A DNA stretch of 64,000 nucleotides from Micromonospora marina (GTDB lineage: Bacteria > Actinomycetota > Actinomycetes > Mycobacteriales > Micromonosporaceae). Position 1 is the stretch's first letter. Every line of letters begins with the position of its first letter. Below, piece by piece: positions 53,404 to 61,607 of the stretch. The translations under genes were made by a program, and so were the position numbers. The notes under the pieces are model-generated. The model did no database searches, was not told the origin of the DNA, and was given only the letters and a program-made list of their open reading frames with translations. Location: assembly GCF_900091565.1 (NCBI RefSeq), contig NZ_FMCV01000020.1, positions 1 through 64,000 on the forward strand, in the 5' to 3' direction.

Positions 53404-53422
53404 TAAAGGAAATTTTCCTACT
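53404..53422 (+). promoter_or_regulatory. Palindromic operator before the sugar ABC operon
   Basis: AGGAAA-T-TTTCCT (53407-53419), AT-rich in a GC-rich setting, flanked by TA on both sides, about 50 bases before the lipoprotein start. Resembles operators of ROK-type sugar repressors; no regulator gene is adjacent. Confidence 0.55.
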
Positions 53423-53472
53423 AAGGTGCGGCAGAGAAGGTTAGTGCCAAACGGCCCTGAGGGAGATATGGC

Positions 53473-54765
53473 GTGAACAGGTGGAAGCGGCTGGCTCCGG
53501 TCACCGCCATCGTGGCGTCGGCCGCGTTGGTGCTGACCGCGTGCGGTGGCTCCGGCGACGACGACAAGGCCGCCGACAACAGCAAGCTCACTGTGTGGAT
53601 GATGGGTGAGGGCGGCGACGCCCAGACCACGTTCCTCGACAGCGTCGAGGCGGAGTTCAAGAAGAAGCACCCCGAGACCGACGTCGTGGTGCAGTACATT
53701 CCCTGGCTCGAGGCGCCGAAGAAGTTCCAGGCCGCGCTCGCCGGCGGGGAGGGCCCGGACGTCACCGAGCTGGGCAACACCGAGACCCAGGGCTGGGCCG
53801 CGCAGGAGGCCCTGGCCGACGTCTCGGACAAGTTCAACGGCTGGTCCGAGGGCAAGGACATCCTGCCCGACCTGGTCAAGAACGCCCAGCTCGACGGCAA
53901 GCAGTACGGCGTGCCGTGGTACGCCGGCGTCCGCGCCGTCTACTACCGCACCGACTGGTTCGCCGAGGCGGGCGTCAAGCCGCCGACGAACTGGGACGAG
54001 ATGATCGCCGCCGCGAAGGCCGTGCAGGCCAAGAAGCCCGGCACCTACGGCATCGCCCTGCCCGGCAACTCCGAGCTGCCGTTCTACTCCTTCCTCTGGG
54101 GTGCCGGCGGGGAGATCGCCACCAAGGAGGGCGACAGCTGGAAGTCCGGCTACAACACCCCCGAGGCGCAGAAGGCGGTCAAGTTCTGGACCGACCTGGT
54201 GACCGTGCACAAGGTCGCCCCGCCCGCCGCCGCCGGGTGGAACGAGGTCGACGCCCGCACCCAGTTCGCCACCGGTAAGGCCGCCATGGCGTTCGCCGGT
54301 AGCTGGCAGGGTGGCGCGATGAAGAAGGACAACCCCGACATCGAGAAGGTGTGGGGCACGTTCCCGATCCCCGGCCCGGACGGCAAGCCCGCCCCGGCGT
54401 TCGCCGGCGGCTCCGACATCGCCATCTGGAAGGACAGCGAGCGGCAGGCGCTGGCCTGGGACTACATGACAGTGCTGCTGAGCAAGCAGAAGGACAAGGA
54501 GTTCGCCAGCAGCCTCGGCTTCTTCCCGGTCTACCAGGACCTGGTGAGCAGCGGCGACTACGCCAACGACAAGGTGATGGCCGCGTTCGCCACCGCCATC
54601 CAGAACACGAAGCTGACCCCGCTCACCCCGAAGTGGGTCGAGGTCAGCCGGACCAAGACGGTGACCCAGGCGATGAACAGCTCGGTCATCAAGGGCCAGA
54701 AGACGGTCGAGAAGGCAACCGCCGACGCGGCCACCGAGATGGAAGGCATTTTGAACAGCAAGTGA
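53473..54765 (+). CDS. Sugar ABC transporter substrate-binding lipoprotein
   Basis: 430 residues. Lipoprotein signal with lipobox LTAC (Cys24). Then a cluster B type binding protein: KLTVWMMGEGGDAQTTFLDS, KKHPETDVVVQYIPW, PDVTELGNTETQGWAAQEAL, and late FAGGSDIAIWKDSERQALAW. Captures a sugar or oligosaccharide outside the cell (CUT1-type family); ligand unknown. GTG start with GGGAG upstream, behind the palindromic operator. Stop overlaps the permease start. Confidence 0.92.
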   Translation: MNRWKRLAPVTAIVASAALVLTACGGSGDDDKAADNSKLTVWMMGEGGDAQTTFLDSVEAEFKKKHPETDVVVQYIPWLEAPKKFQAALAGGEGPDVTELGNTETQGWAAQEALADVSDKFNGWSEGKDILPDLVKNAQLDGKQYGVPWYAGVRAVYYRTDWFAEAGVKPPTNWDEMIAAAKAVQAKKPGTYGIALPGNSELPFYSFLWGAGGEIATKEGDSWKSGYNTPEAQKAVKFWTDLVTVHKVAPPAAAGWNEVDARTQFATGKAAMAFAGSWQGGAMKKDNPDIEKVWGTFPIPGPDGKPAPAFAGGSDIAIWKDSERQALAWDYMTVLLSKQKDKEFASSLGFFPVYQDLVSSGDYANDKVMAAFATAIQNTKLTPLTPKWVEVSRTKTVTQAMNSSVIKGQKTVEKATADAATEMEGILNSK

Positions 54766-55748
54766 GCCTACTGACAAAGAGCCCCGGCGAGGCCGCCGCG
54801 CGGGAGACCCCCGCGCGGCGGCGCCGTCGCCGGGTGGACCACCTTCCGTATCTGCTCCTGCTGCCCTGCCTGGCGATCATCGCCGTGTTGCTGCTCTGGC
54901 CCCTCGGCCAGGTCGTGTGGATGTCCTTCCACAAGCTGGACAGCGTCCGGCAGCTGCGCGGCGACCGCGAGTGGCCGTGGGTCGGCCTGGCCAACTACGC
55001 CCAGATCCTCGGCGACCCGTTCTTCCGTACGGTGCTGCGCAACACCGTGCTGTTCGCGCTCGCCAACGTGGCGCTCACGATGATCCTCGGCACGCTGGTC
55101 GGGCTGCTGCTCAACCGCCTGGGCAAGAAGATGGTCACGTTCGTGGCGAGCTGCGTGATGCTCGCCTGGGCCACCCCGGCACTGACCGGCACGATCGTCT
55201 GGAAGTGGATCTTCGACGACACGAGCGGCCTGGTCACCTGGCTGTTCAACAAGCTTCCGGACGGGCTCTCCACGGCCCTGTTCGGGCGCAGCGACTGGAC
55301 CGGGTACGGCTGGTTCAACGATCCGCTGCTGTTCTTCGCCATCCTGACGCTCGTGGTGGTCTGGCACTCGTTCCCGTTCATCGCGGTGAGCGTCCTGGCC
55401 GGGCTCAAGAGCGTACCGACGGAGCTGCAGGAGGCGGCCCGGGTCGACGGCGCCGGGCCGTGGAAGGTCTTCTGGAAGGTCACGTTCCCGATGCTGCGGC
55501 CGGTCTTCGGCATCCTCGTGGTGCTCTCCACGATCTGGGACTTCAAGGTCTTCACCCAGCAGTTCGTGCTGGCCGGCGGCACCCAGGACCGGACGACGTT
55601 CATGCTGTCGATCTACTCGTACGCGGAGGCGTTCTCGCCGCCGCCCAAGTACGGCCTCGGCTCGGCCATCGCGGTCATCCTCACCGTGATCCTGCTCGTG
55701 GTGACCGCCCTGTACGTCCGCATGGTGCTGAAGCAGGAGGACGAATGA
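54762..55748 (+). CDS. Sugar ABC transporter permease (MalF-like)
   Basis: 328 residues, about six membrane helices after a basic N-terminus (RRRRRRVDHLPYLLLLPCLA). EAA loop: LQEAARVDGAGPWKVFWKVT, the contact for the ATPase. GTGA overlap with the binding protein. Confidence 0.93.
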   Translation: MSLLTKSPGEAAARETPARRRRRRVDHLPYLLLLPCLAIIAVLLLWPLGQVVWMSFHKLDSVRQLRGDREWPWVGLANYAQILGDPFFRTVLRNTVLFALANVALTMILGTLVGLLLNRLGKKMVTFVASCVMLAWATPALTGTIVWKWIFDDTSGLVTWLFNKLPDGLSTALFGRSDWTGYGWFNDPLLFFAILTLVVVWHSFPFIAVSVLAGLKSVPTELQEAARVDGAGPWKVFWKVTFPMLRPVFGILVVLSTIWDFKVFTQQFVLAGGTQDRTTFMLSIYSYAEAFSPPPKYGLGSAIAVILTVILLVVTALYVRMVLKQEDE

Positions 55749-56578
55749 CGAAGAAGATCGCCCTCAACGGCGCGGGTCTGCTGGTGGCGCTCTTCGCCGC
55801 CTTCCCGGTCTACTGGATGGTGGCGACCTCACTGAAGCCCAACCGGGAGATCTTCTCGTCCACCCCCCGGCCGGTGCCGGCGGAGCCGACGCTGGAGCAC
55901 TACCGGGAGATCCTCACCGGCAACCTGATCCCGGGCGTCACGTTCGCCGACTTCTTCCTTAACAGCGTGCTCGTCGCGCTCGCGACGGTGCTGCTGAGCG
56001 GGCTGGTCGCGCTGCTCGCCGCGACCGCCGTGGCCCGGTTCCGGTTCAAGCTGCGCACCACGTTCCTGATCATGCTGCTGGTGGTGCAGATGATCCCGCT
56101 GGAGGCGCTGGTCATCCCGCTGTTCCTGATGATCCAGCGGCTCGGCCTCTACAACACGCTGCCCAGCCTGATCCTCACGTACCTCGGCTTCTCGCTGCCG
56201 TTCGCGGTCTGGATGCTGCGCGGATTCGTCGCCGCGGTGCCCAAGGAACTGGAGGAGGCCGCCGCCATCGACGGCGCCAGCCGGGCCCAGACGTTCCGCA
56301 AGGTGCTGTTCCCGCTCGTCGCGCCCGGCCTGGTCGCCACCAGCATCTTCTCGTTCATCACCGCCTGGAACGAGCTGATCTTCGCCTTGACCTTCATCAA
56401 CGACCAGCAGAAGTACACGCTGCCGGTGGCGATGACGTTCTTCTTCGGCCGGGACGACACCGCCTGGGGCTCGGTGATGGCCGCGTCCACGCTGTTCACC
56501 CTGCCGGTGATCGTCTTCTTTCTGCTGGTACAGCGCCGGATGGTCTCCGGTCTGGTGGCGGGAGCGGTCAAGGGCTGA
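55745..56578 (+). CDS. Sugar ABC transporter permease (MalG-like)
   Basis: 277 residues, six helices. EAA loop: LEEAAAIDGASRAQTFRKVL. FPVYWMVATSLKPNREIF is the typical N-terminus. ATGA overlap with the MalF-like gene. No ATPase gene follows, so a shared MsiK-type ATPase encoded elsewhere is expected, as is usual for actinomycete CUT1 systems. Confidence 0.93.
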   Translation: MTKKIALNGAGLLVALFAAFPVYWMVATSLKPNREIFSSTPRPVPAEPTLEHYREILTGNLIPGVTFADFFLNSVLVALATVLLSGLVALLAATAVARFRFKLRTTFLIMLLVVQMIPLEALVIPLFLMIQRLGLYNTLPSLILTYLGFSLPFAVWMLRGFVAAVPKELEEAAAIDGASRAQTFRKVLFPLVAPGLVATSIFSFITAWNELIFALTFINDQQKYTLPVAMTFFFGRDDTAWGSVMAASTLFTLPVIVFFLLVQRRMVSGLVAGAVKG

Positions 56579-56604
56579 CCCGGTGCGGGCCGACCCGGCG
56601 GCCG

Positions 56605-57465
56605 TCAGGCCGCGGCGAACACCTCGGCCCGCACCTCGGTGGCCGGGTCGCCCTTCACCCGGGCCCAGGAGCCCTGCTCGGCGGTCCACTCCAGGTTGCC
56701 GAAGCGGACCCTCTTCACGCCGTGGTCGTCGGCGTGCGAGACCAGCCAGTGCGCGTACCGCCAGCCGTTGCGGTCGCCGCCGGCCGGCACGGTGAGCGCG
56801 GTCAGGTCCGTCGCCGTGGGCAGCCGGGGCAGCCCCCAGTCCAGCGACAGGCTCTCCAGCACGGCGCTCGCGGCGGCCGGCCCCCGCATCGTCGGCGGTG
56901 AGGAGACGGTGCAGGCCACCGCGCCGGTCGCGTGGCCGAGCAGCGCCCGGGTGAGGACCTCCGACTCGTCCGCCCACTTCTCGTACGCCTCGGGGAACGC
57001 CGACCGCTGCACCCGCTGGGCGGCGTCGGTGACCCGCATCCGCTCCCAGCCCTTCACCTTCTTCAGCGCGGCGTAGAACTTGTTCGCCGCGTACCGCGGG
57101 TCCTGGACCTGCTCCGGGGTGCCCCAGCCCTGGCTCGGGCGCTGCTGGAACAGGCCGAGCGAGTCGCGGTCGCCGTGGGCGATGTTGCGCAGGTGCGACT
57201 CCTGGTACGCGGTCGCCAGCGCCACCACCACCGCGCGGTCGGGCATCCGGCGCTGCATGCCGATGGCCGCGATGGTGGCCGCGTTCGCCATCTGGTCGGC
57301 ACCGAGCACCACCTCGCCGTCCGCCTGCACGGTGCAGGTCCGGCTGGACAGGGGGAGCCGCAGGTGCTCACCGAACTGTTTGGTCACGACGTAGACCGCG
57401 AGCAGTGCCAGCACGCACACCGCCACCCCAGATGCCACGATCGCCGCTCGCGTCCGCACCCGCAC
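56605..57465 (-). CDS. Membrane-anchored lysozyme-like (transglycosylase-fold) protein
   Basis: 286 residues. N-terminal transmembrane helix (AAIVASGVAVCVLALLAVYVV), then an outer domain with AATIAAIGMQRRMPDRAVVV, ATAYQESHLRNIAHGDRDSL (candidate catalytic Glu in QESHL) and GLFQQRPSQGWGTPEQVQDP, the goose-lysozyme/SLT-like fold found in many actinomycete surface proteins. The C-terminal about 90 residues form a second small domain. Probable peptidoglycan cleavage or binding. Some databases label relatives heavy metal transporter, which the sequence does not support. GTG at 57465; a -10 box lies inside any longer frame. Confidence 0.8.
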   Translation of the reverse strand: MRVRTRAAIVASGVAVCVLALLAVYVVTKQFGEHLRLPLSSRTCTVQADGEVVLGADQMANAATIAAIGMQRRMPDRAVVVALATAYQESHLRNIAHGDRDSLGLFQQRPSQGWGTPEQVQDPRYAANKFYAALKKVKGWERMRVTDAAQRVQRSAFPEAYEKWADESEVLTRALLGHATGAVACTVSSPPTMRGPAAASAVLESLSLDWGLPRLPTATDLTALTVPAGGDRNGWRYAHWLVSHADDHGVKRVRFGNLEWTAEQGSWARVKGDPATEVRAEVFAAA

Positions 57466-57487
57466 CCCCTGTCCCGACAGTCCGACA

Positions 57488-57493
57488 AGCGTA
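57488..57493 (-). promoter_or_regulatory. -10 box of the lysozyme-like gene
   Basis: TACGCT on the minus strand (57493-57488), giving a leader of about 15 bases with GGACAGGGG before the GTG. Confidence 0.5.
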
Positions 57494-57576
57494 CTTCCCA
57501 CCCGCACCGGCGGGTCTCGGCCGACCGGCGGGCCCCACGTCGGCCGGAGCGGCTCCGGCGGGGCCGGCCGCGCACC

Positions 57577-58362
57577 TCATTCCCCGGCGGGCACCCAGGC
57601 GGCGGGACGCTTCTCCCGGAACGCCAGCACGCCCTCGCGCCCCTCGTCGGAGAGGAAGTACCCGGTGGACAGCGCGGCCAACTCGCCGATCTCGCCCCGC
57701 AGGTCGGTACCGGCGGGCCGGCGCAGCAGCTCCTTCGCCCCGGCCAGCGCCCCCGGCGCGCCCTTGACCAGCGAGGCGCAGTAGCGCCCGACGGCGGCGT
57801 CCAGCTCGTCGCCGGGCACCGCGGCGGTGACCAGGCCGATCTCGGCGGCCCGGCGGCCGTCGAACGTGTCGCCGGTCAGGTACAGCTCGGCGGCGGCCCG
57901 CTGGCCCAGCCGGGGCAGCACGGTCGCCGAGATCACCGCCGGGATCACCCCGATCCGCACCTCGGTGAACGCGAACGTCGCCTCCTGCGCGCAGACCGCC
58001 AGGTCGGCGGCGGCGATCAGGCCCAGCCCGCCGGCCCGGGCCGGCCCGGCGATCTTCGCGACCACCGGCTTCGGGCACTCCCGCACCGCCACCAGCACGT
58101 CGCCGAGCATCCCGGCGGGCACGGTGCCGCTGGCGTACGCGGCGGCGGTCTCCTTCAGGTCGGCGCCGGAGCAGAAGACCGGGCCGGTGTGGTCGAGCAC
58201 GATCGCGCGGACGGCGTCGTCGGCGACCGCGTCGGCCAGCCCGGCCAGCAGCTCGGTCATCAGGGGCGTGGAGAGCGCGTTGCGGTTGTGCGGGCTGTCC
58301 AGGGTGAGGGTGGTCACCCCACGGGCCGTGGCGACTCGCACGAGAGCGTCCGGAGAGGTCAT
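57577..58362 (-). CDS. Enoyl-CoA hydratase/isomerase family protein
   Basis: 261 residues of the crotonase fold. TLTLDSPHNRNALSTPLMTE, oxyanion-hole FCSGADLKETAAAY and KIAGPARAGGLGLIAAADLA. The first catalytic Glu of true hydratases is replaced (EVRIGVIPAVIS rather than EV-x-x-G-xxP with Glu near position 144 retained: TFAFTEVRIGVIPA keeps one Glu). Could hydrate enoyl-CoA in fatty-acid or branched-chain breakdown. Leaderless: TAGTGT then 7 bases to ATG. Confidence 0.88.
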   Translation of the reverse strand: MTSPDALVRVATARGVTTLTLDSPHNRNALSTPLMTELLAGLADAVADDAVRAIVLDHTGPVFCSGADLKETAAAYASGTVPAGMLGDVLVAVRECPKPVVAKIAGPARAGGLGLIAAADLAVCAQEATFAFTEVRIGVIPAVISATVLPRLGQRAAAELYLTGDTFDGRRAAEIGLVTAAVPGDELDAAVGRYCASLVKGAPGALAGAKELLRRPAGTDLRGEIGELAALSTGYFLSDEGREGVLAFREKRPAAWVPAGE

Positions 58363-58381
58363 GCCGGGCACACTAGTGGCC
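58363..58381. promoter_or_regulatory. 19-bp divergent leaderless promoter pair
   Basis: Between the ATG of the enoyl-CoA hydratase (minus, 58362) and the ATG of hemW (plus, 58382) only 19 bases remain. TAGTGT (58375-58370, minus) and CACACT (58369-58374, plus) overlap on CACTAGTG, each 7 bases from its start codon. Confidence 0.5.
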
Positions 58382-59605
58382 ATGCCCGGCGTCCTTCCAG
58401 AAGGCGAACCCGTCCCGCGCGACGGATCGCTGCCCGCCACCGCCACTCGCGCCGTCGGTGCCCGCGGCTTCGGCGTGTACGTCCACGTGCCGTTCTGTGC
58501 CAGCCGGTGCGGTTACTGCGACTTCAACACTTACACCGCTTCGGAACTGGGTGGCGGGGCGAGCCGGGAGACGTACGCCGACTCGGTGCTGGCGGAGCTG
58601 GCGCTGGCCGCCCGGGTGCTGGGCGACTCGCCGCCGCCCCGGGTCGACACCGTCTTCGTCGGCGGTGGCACGCCCACCCTGCTGCCCGCCGACGATCTGG
58701 CCCGGATCCTCGACGGCATCGACCGCGTCTGGGGGCTGGCCGCCGACGCCGAGGTGACCACCGAGGCCAACCCCGAGTCGGTGAGCCCGGAGTCGCTCAA
58801 GACGCTGCGGGCGGCCGGCTACACCCGGATCTCGCTGGGCATGCAGTCCGCCGCGCCGGGGGTGCTCGCGGTGCTCGACCGGCGGCACAGCGCGGGCCGG
58901 GCCACCGCCGCCGCCCTGGAGGCGCGTGACGCCGGGTTCGCGCACGTGAACCTGGACCTGATCTACGGCACGCCGGGCGAGACGGCTGAGGACTTCGCCG
59001 CCTCGCTGGCCCAGGTGGTCGACGCGGGCGTGGACCACGTCAGCGCGTACGCCCTGATCGTGGAGGACGGCACCCGGCTGGCCGCGCGGATGCGCCGGGG
59101 GGAGCTGCCGTACCCCTCCGACGACGTGGCGGCGGACCGCTACCTGGCCGCGGAGGCCGTGCTCGGCGCGGCCGGGTTCTCCTGGTACGAGGTGTCGAAC
59201 TGGGCCCGTTCGGCGGCGGCGGCGTGCCGGCACAACCTGCTCTACTGGACCGGCGCCGACTGGTGGGGTCTGGGCCCGGGGGCGCACAGCCACGTCGGCG
59301 GCGTGCGGTGGTGGAACGTGAAGCACCCGAGCGCGTACGCGGCGCGGCTGGCCGAGGGCGCCTCGCCCGCGCTGGCCCGGGAGCAGCTCACCCCGGACGA
59401 GCAGCACATGGAGGACGTGATGCTGCGGGTGCGGCTCGCCTCCGGGCTGCCGCTGGACGTGCTGGACGCCGCCGGCCGGGCGGGCGCCGAGCGGGCCCGC
59501 GACGCCGGGCTGCTCGACGCCGGGGCGTACGCGCGGGGGCTGGTGGTGCTGACGCTGCGCGGCCGGCTGCTGGCCGACGCGGTGGTACGCGACCTGCTGC
59601 CGTGA
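58382..59605 (+). CDS. hemW: HemW-type radical SAM protein (coproporphyrinogen III oxidase-like)
   Basis: 407 residues. Radical SAM cluster CASRCGYCDF after YVHVPF; GGGTPTLLPADDL and TEANPESV are HemN/HemW motifs, SLGMQSAAPGVLAVLDRRH and the C-terminal HemN_C domain (GLGPGAHSHVGGVRWWNVKH) are present. HemW is thought to deliver heme and lacks the extra N-terminal residues needed for oxidase activity, so heme chaperone is preferred. Precedes hrcA as in many actinomycetes and firmicutes. Confidence 0.94.
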   Translation: MPGVLPEGEPVPRDGSLPATATRAVGARGFGVYVHVPFCASRCGYCDFNTYTASELGGGASRETYADSVLAELALAARVLGDSPPPRVDTVFVGGGTPTLLPADDLARILDGIDRVWGLAADAEVTTEANPESVSPESLKTLRAAGYTRISLGMQSAAPGVLAVLDRRHSAGRATAAALEARDAGFAHVNLDLIYGTPGETAEDFAASLAQVVDAGVDHVSAYALIVEDGTRLAARMRRGELPYPSDDVAADRYLAAEAVLGAAGFSWYEVSNWARSAAAACRHNLLYWTGADWWGLGPGAHSHVGGVRWWNVKHPSAYAARLAEGASPALAREQLTPDEQHMEDVMLRVRLASGLPLDVLDAAGRAGAERARDAGLLDAGAYARGLVVLTLRGRLLADAVVRDLLP

Positions 59606-59610
59606 CCGGG

Positions 59611-59640
59611 GCCGGCCGGCCGCCCCCTCGGCCGGCCGGC
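59611..59640. terminator. Bidirectional terminator
   Basis: GCCGGCCGGCCG (59611-59622) pairs with CGGCCGGCCGGC (59629-59640) between convergent hemW and the DUF4870 gene. Confidence 0.8.
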
Positions 59641-59644
59641 GGTG

Positions 59645-60280
59645 TCACTTGACGAAGTTGTAGGTCAACGGGTAGCGGTACAGCACACCCTCGTTGGCCT
59701 TGATCCCGCCGATGATCCCGAAGATCAGCGGCACCAGCCAGACCAGCATCGGGACGAAGAACAGGATCCCGCAGCTGATGACCGTGATCACCCAGGCGAG
59801 CACGCTGGCGACGGTCCAGGTGATCTGGAAGTTCAGCGCCGCGACCGCGTGCGCGCGGACCGTCGGCGACTGCTGACCGCGGGTCATCAGCGCGATGAGC
59901 GGAGCGACCCAGCCGAGCAGGCCGCCGCCGACGATGACACCCGCGGCGCCGCCGAAGTGCGCCACCAGGGCCCACGTCTTCTCGTCGTTGTTGGCGTACG
60001 CGGCGGGACCGTACCCGCCACCGGCGCCGTAGCCCGGCGTGCCGCCCGGCGGGGGGTAACCACCGGGGGGCGGGTAGCCGCCCGGCGGAGGTTGTCCGCC
60101 CGGGGGCGGGTAGCCGCCCGGGGGCGGATAGTCACCGGGCGGGGGATAGCCGCCGGGGCCCGGCGCCCCGGACAGTGGAGCGGTGGGTGGTTCGTCGCCC
60201 GGCGACGAGCCGTAGGGGGCCGACGGGTCGGGCTGGGGGCCGGAGTCCCCCGACCCGGGAGGGCGAGGAGGTTCAGTCAT
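59645..60280 (-). CDS. DUF4870 membrane protein with PPPGGY repeats
   Basis: 211 residues. Residues 1-95 are disordered with about six GGYPPPG-type repeats; then DEKTWALVAHFGGAAGVIVG and about four helices (LLGWVAPLIALMTRG, WTVASVLAWVITVISCGILF, VPMLVWLVPLIFGIIGGIKA) of the DUF4870/Tic20-like family. YRYPLTYNFVK closes it. Function unknown. Leaderless: TACCGT then 7 bases to ATG. Confidence 0.88.
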   Translation of the reverse strand: MTEPPRPPGSGDSGPQPDPSAPYGSSPGDEPPTAPLSGAPGPGGYPPPGDYPPPGGYPPPGGQPPPGGYPPPGGYPPPGGTPGYGAGGGYGPAAYANNDEKTWALVAHFGGAAGVIVGGGLLGWVAPLIALMTRGQQSPTVRAHAVAALNFQITWTVASVLAWVITVISCGILFFVPMLVWLVPLIFGIIGGIKANEGVLYRYPLTYNFVK

Positions 60281-60287
60281 GGTCGCC

Positions 60288-60293
60288 ACGGTA
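60288..60293 (-). promoter_or_regulatory. -10 box of the leaderless DUF4870 gene
   Basis: TACCGT on the minus strand (60293-60288), 7 bases before the ATG at 60280. Confidence 0.5.
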
Positions 60294-60427
60294 GGTGCAC
60301 CGGTCAACTCGCACCAGAGCGACACAGGCCGACGATGACCGGCTGTTCGGCCCTGGTGGGGCGCGGTGTGTGGTGGGCCGCACCGCAGGTCCGTCGGGCG
60401 ATCATCGCGTCGGCGGGGGTGCCGACG

Positions 60428-60458
60428 TAGACTGGCACTCGCTACAGTCGAGTGCCAG
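60428..60458 (+). promoter_or_regulatory. CIRCE operator over the hrcA promoter
   Basis: CTGGCACTC (60432-60440), 9-base spacer, GAGTGCCAG (60450-60458): a perfect inverted repeat close to the CIRCE consensus TTAGCACTC-N9-GAGTGCTAA. TAGACT (60428-60433) overlaps its left edge as -10. HrcA binding here would shut off its own operon until heat shock. Confidence 0.92.
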
Positions 60459-60511
60459 CCGCCCGGCGGATGCCGCGTGCCGGCCGACCGAGGTGCGTCA
60501 GGAGGTGGGGA

Positions 60512-61534
60512 ATGGGTCTCGACGACCGCAAACTCGCCGTGCTGCGCGCGATCGTCGAGGACTACGTCGCCACGCAGGAGCCGGTCGGCAGCAAGACGCT
60601 GGTCGAGCGGCACCAGCTCGGCGTCTCGCCGGCCACCGTGCGCAACGACATGGCGGTGCTGGAGGAGGAGGGCTACATCCGGCAGCCGCACACCAGCGCC
60701 GGCCGGGTGCCCACCGACCGCGGCTACCGCCTCTTCGTCGACCGGCTGTCCCGGATCAAGCCGCTCAGCCCGGCCGAGCGCCGGGCGATCGAGCGCTTCC
60801 TGGTCGGCGCCGTCGACCTGGACGACGTGGTGCACCGTACGGTCCGGCTGCTCGCCCAGCTCACCCGGCAGGTGGCGGTCGTGCAGTACCCGAGCCTGGC
60901 CCGCTCCAAGGTGCGTCACCTGGAGCTGGTGCCGATCTCCACCACCCGGCTCATGGTCGTGATGATCGCCGACACCGGCCGGGTCGAGCAGCGGCTGGTC
61001 GAGCTGCCCGCCCCGGTGCCCGCCGACGACGTGACCGACCTGCGCCGGCTGGTGAACGAGAAGCTCGTCGGCAGTCAGCTCGCCGAGACGCCGCCGCTGG
61101 TGCAGGCGCTCGTCGACGAGTCGGCGCCGCGCCTGCGCCCGGCCATGACCACGCTCTCCACCGTGCTGCTGGAGACGCTCGTGGAACGGCACGAGGAGCG
61201 CCTCGCGCTGGCCGGGCAGGCCAACCTCACCCGGGGTGGCCTGCTCGACTTCCAGGGTTCGCTGCGCCCCGTCCTGGAGGCGCTCGAAGAAGAGGTCGTG
61301 CTGCTCAAGCTGATCGGCGAGACCGAGCCGAGCACCACCCGGGTGCTCATCGGCGACGAGAACGAAGTCGACAACCTGCGGGCCGCCTCGGTGGTCAGCA
61401 CCGGCTACGGACCGGGCAGCACCATCGTCGGCGGTCTCGGCGTGCTCGGGCCGACCCGGATGGACTACCCCGGCAATATCGCCATGGTGAGGGCCGTGGC
61501 ACGCTACGTGGGCGAACTGCTGGCCCAGAACTGA
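60512..61534 (+). CDS. hrcA: Heat-inducible transcriptional repressor HrcA
   Basis: 340 residues. N-terminal winged helix (VLRAIVEDYVATQEPVGSKT, VSPATVRNDMAVLEEEGYIR, HTSAGRVPTDRGYRLFVD) and a C-terminal GAF-like dimer domain. Represses groE and dnaJ-type genes through CIRCE; needs GroEL for folding. CAGGAGG upstream of the ATG. First gene of hrcA-dnaJ-rsmE. Confidence 0.96.
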   Translation: MGLDDRKLAVLRAIVEDYVATQEPVGSKTLVERHQLGVSPATVRNDMAVLEEEGYIRQPHTSAGRVPTDRGYRLFVDRLSRIKPLSPAERRAIERFLVGAVDLDDVVHRTVRLLAQLTRQVAVVQYPSLARSKVRHLELVPISTTRLMVVMIADTGRVEQRLVELPAPVPADDVTDLRRLVNEKLVGSQLAETPPLVQALVDESAPRLRPAMTTLSTVLLETLVERHEERLALAGQANLTRGGLLDFQGSLRPVLEALEEEVVLLKLIGETEPSTTRVLIGDENEVDNLRAASVVSTGYGPGSTIVGGLGVLGPTRMDYPGNIAMVRAVARYVGELLAQN

Positions 61535-61607
61535 CCAGTCAGGGCCGACGGCCGGTTCCGGCCGACGACCGGAGCGACGCGAGACGAACATGAGGACACC
61601 TAACCCA

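Noticed and set aside
56605..57507. Heavy metal transporter
   Set aside because: One membrane helix and a lysozyme-like domain; no transport features.
60030..60160. Repeats near the DUF4870 gene as a regulatory array
   Set aside because: They are codons for the PPPGGY repeats of that protein.
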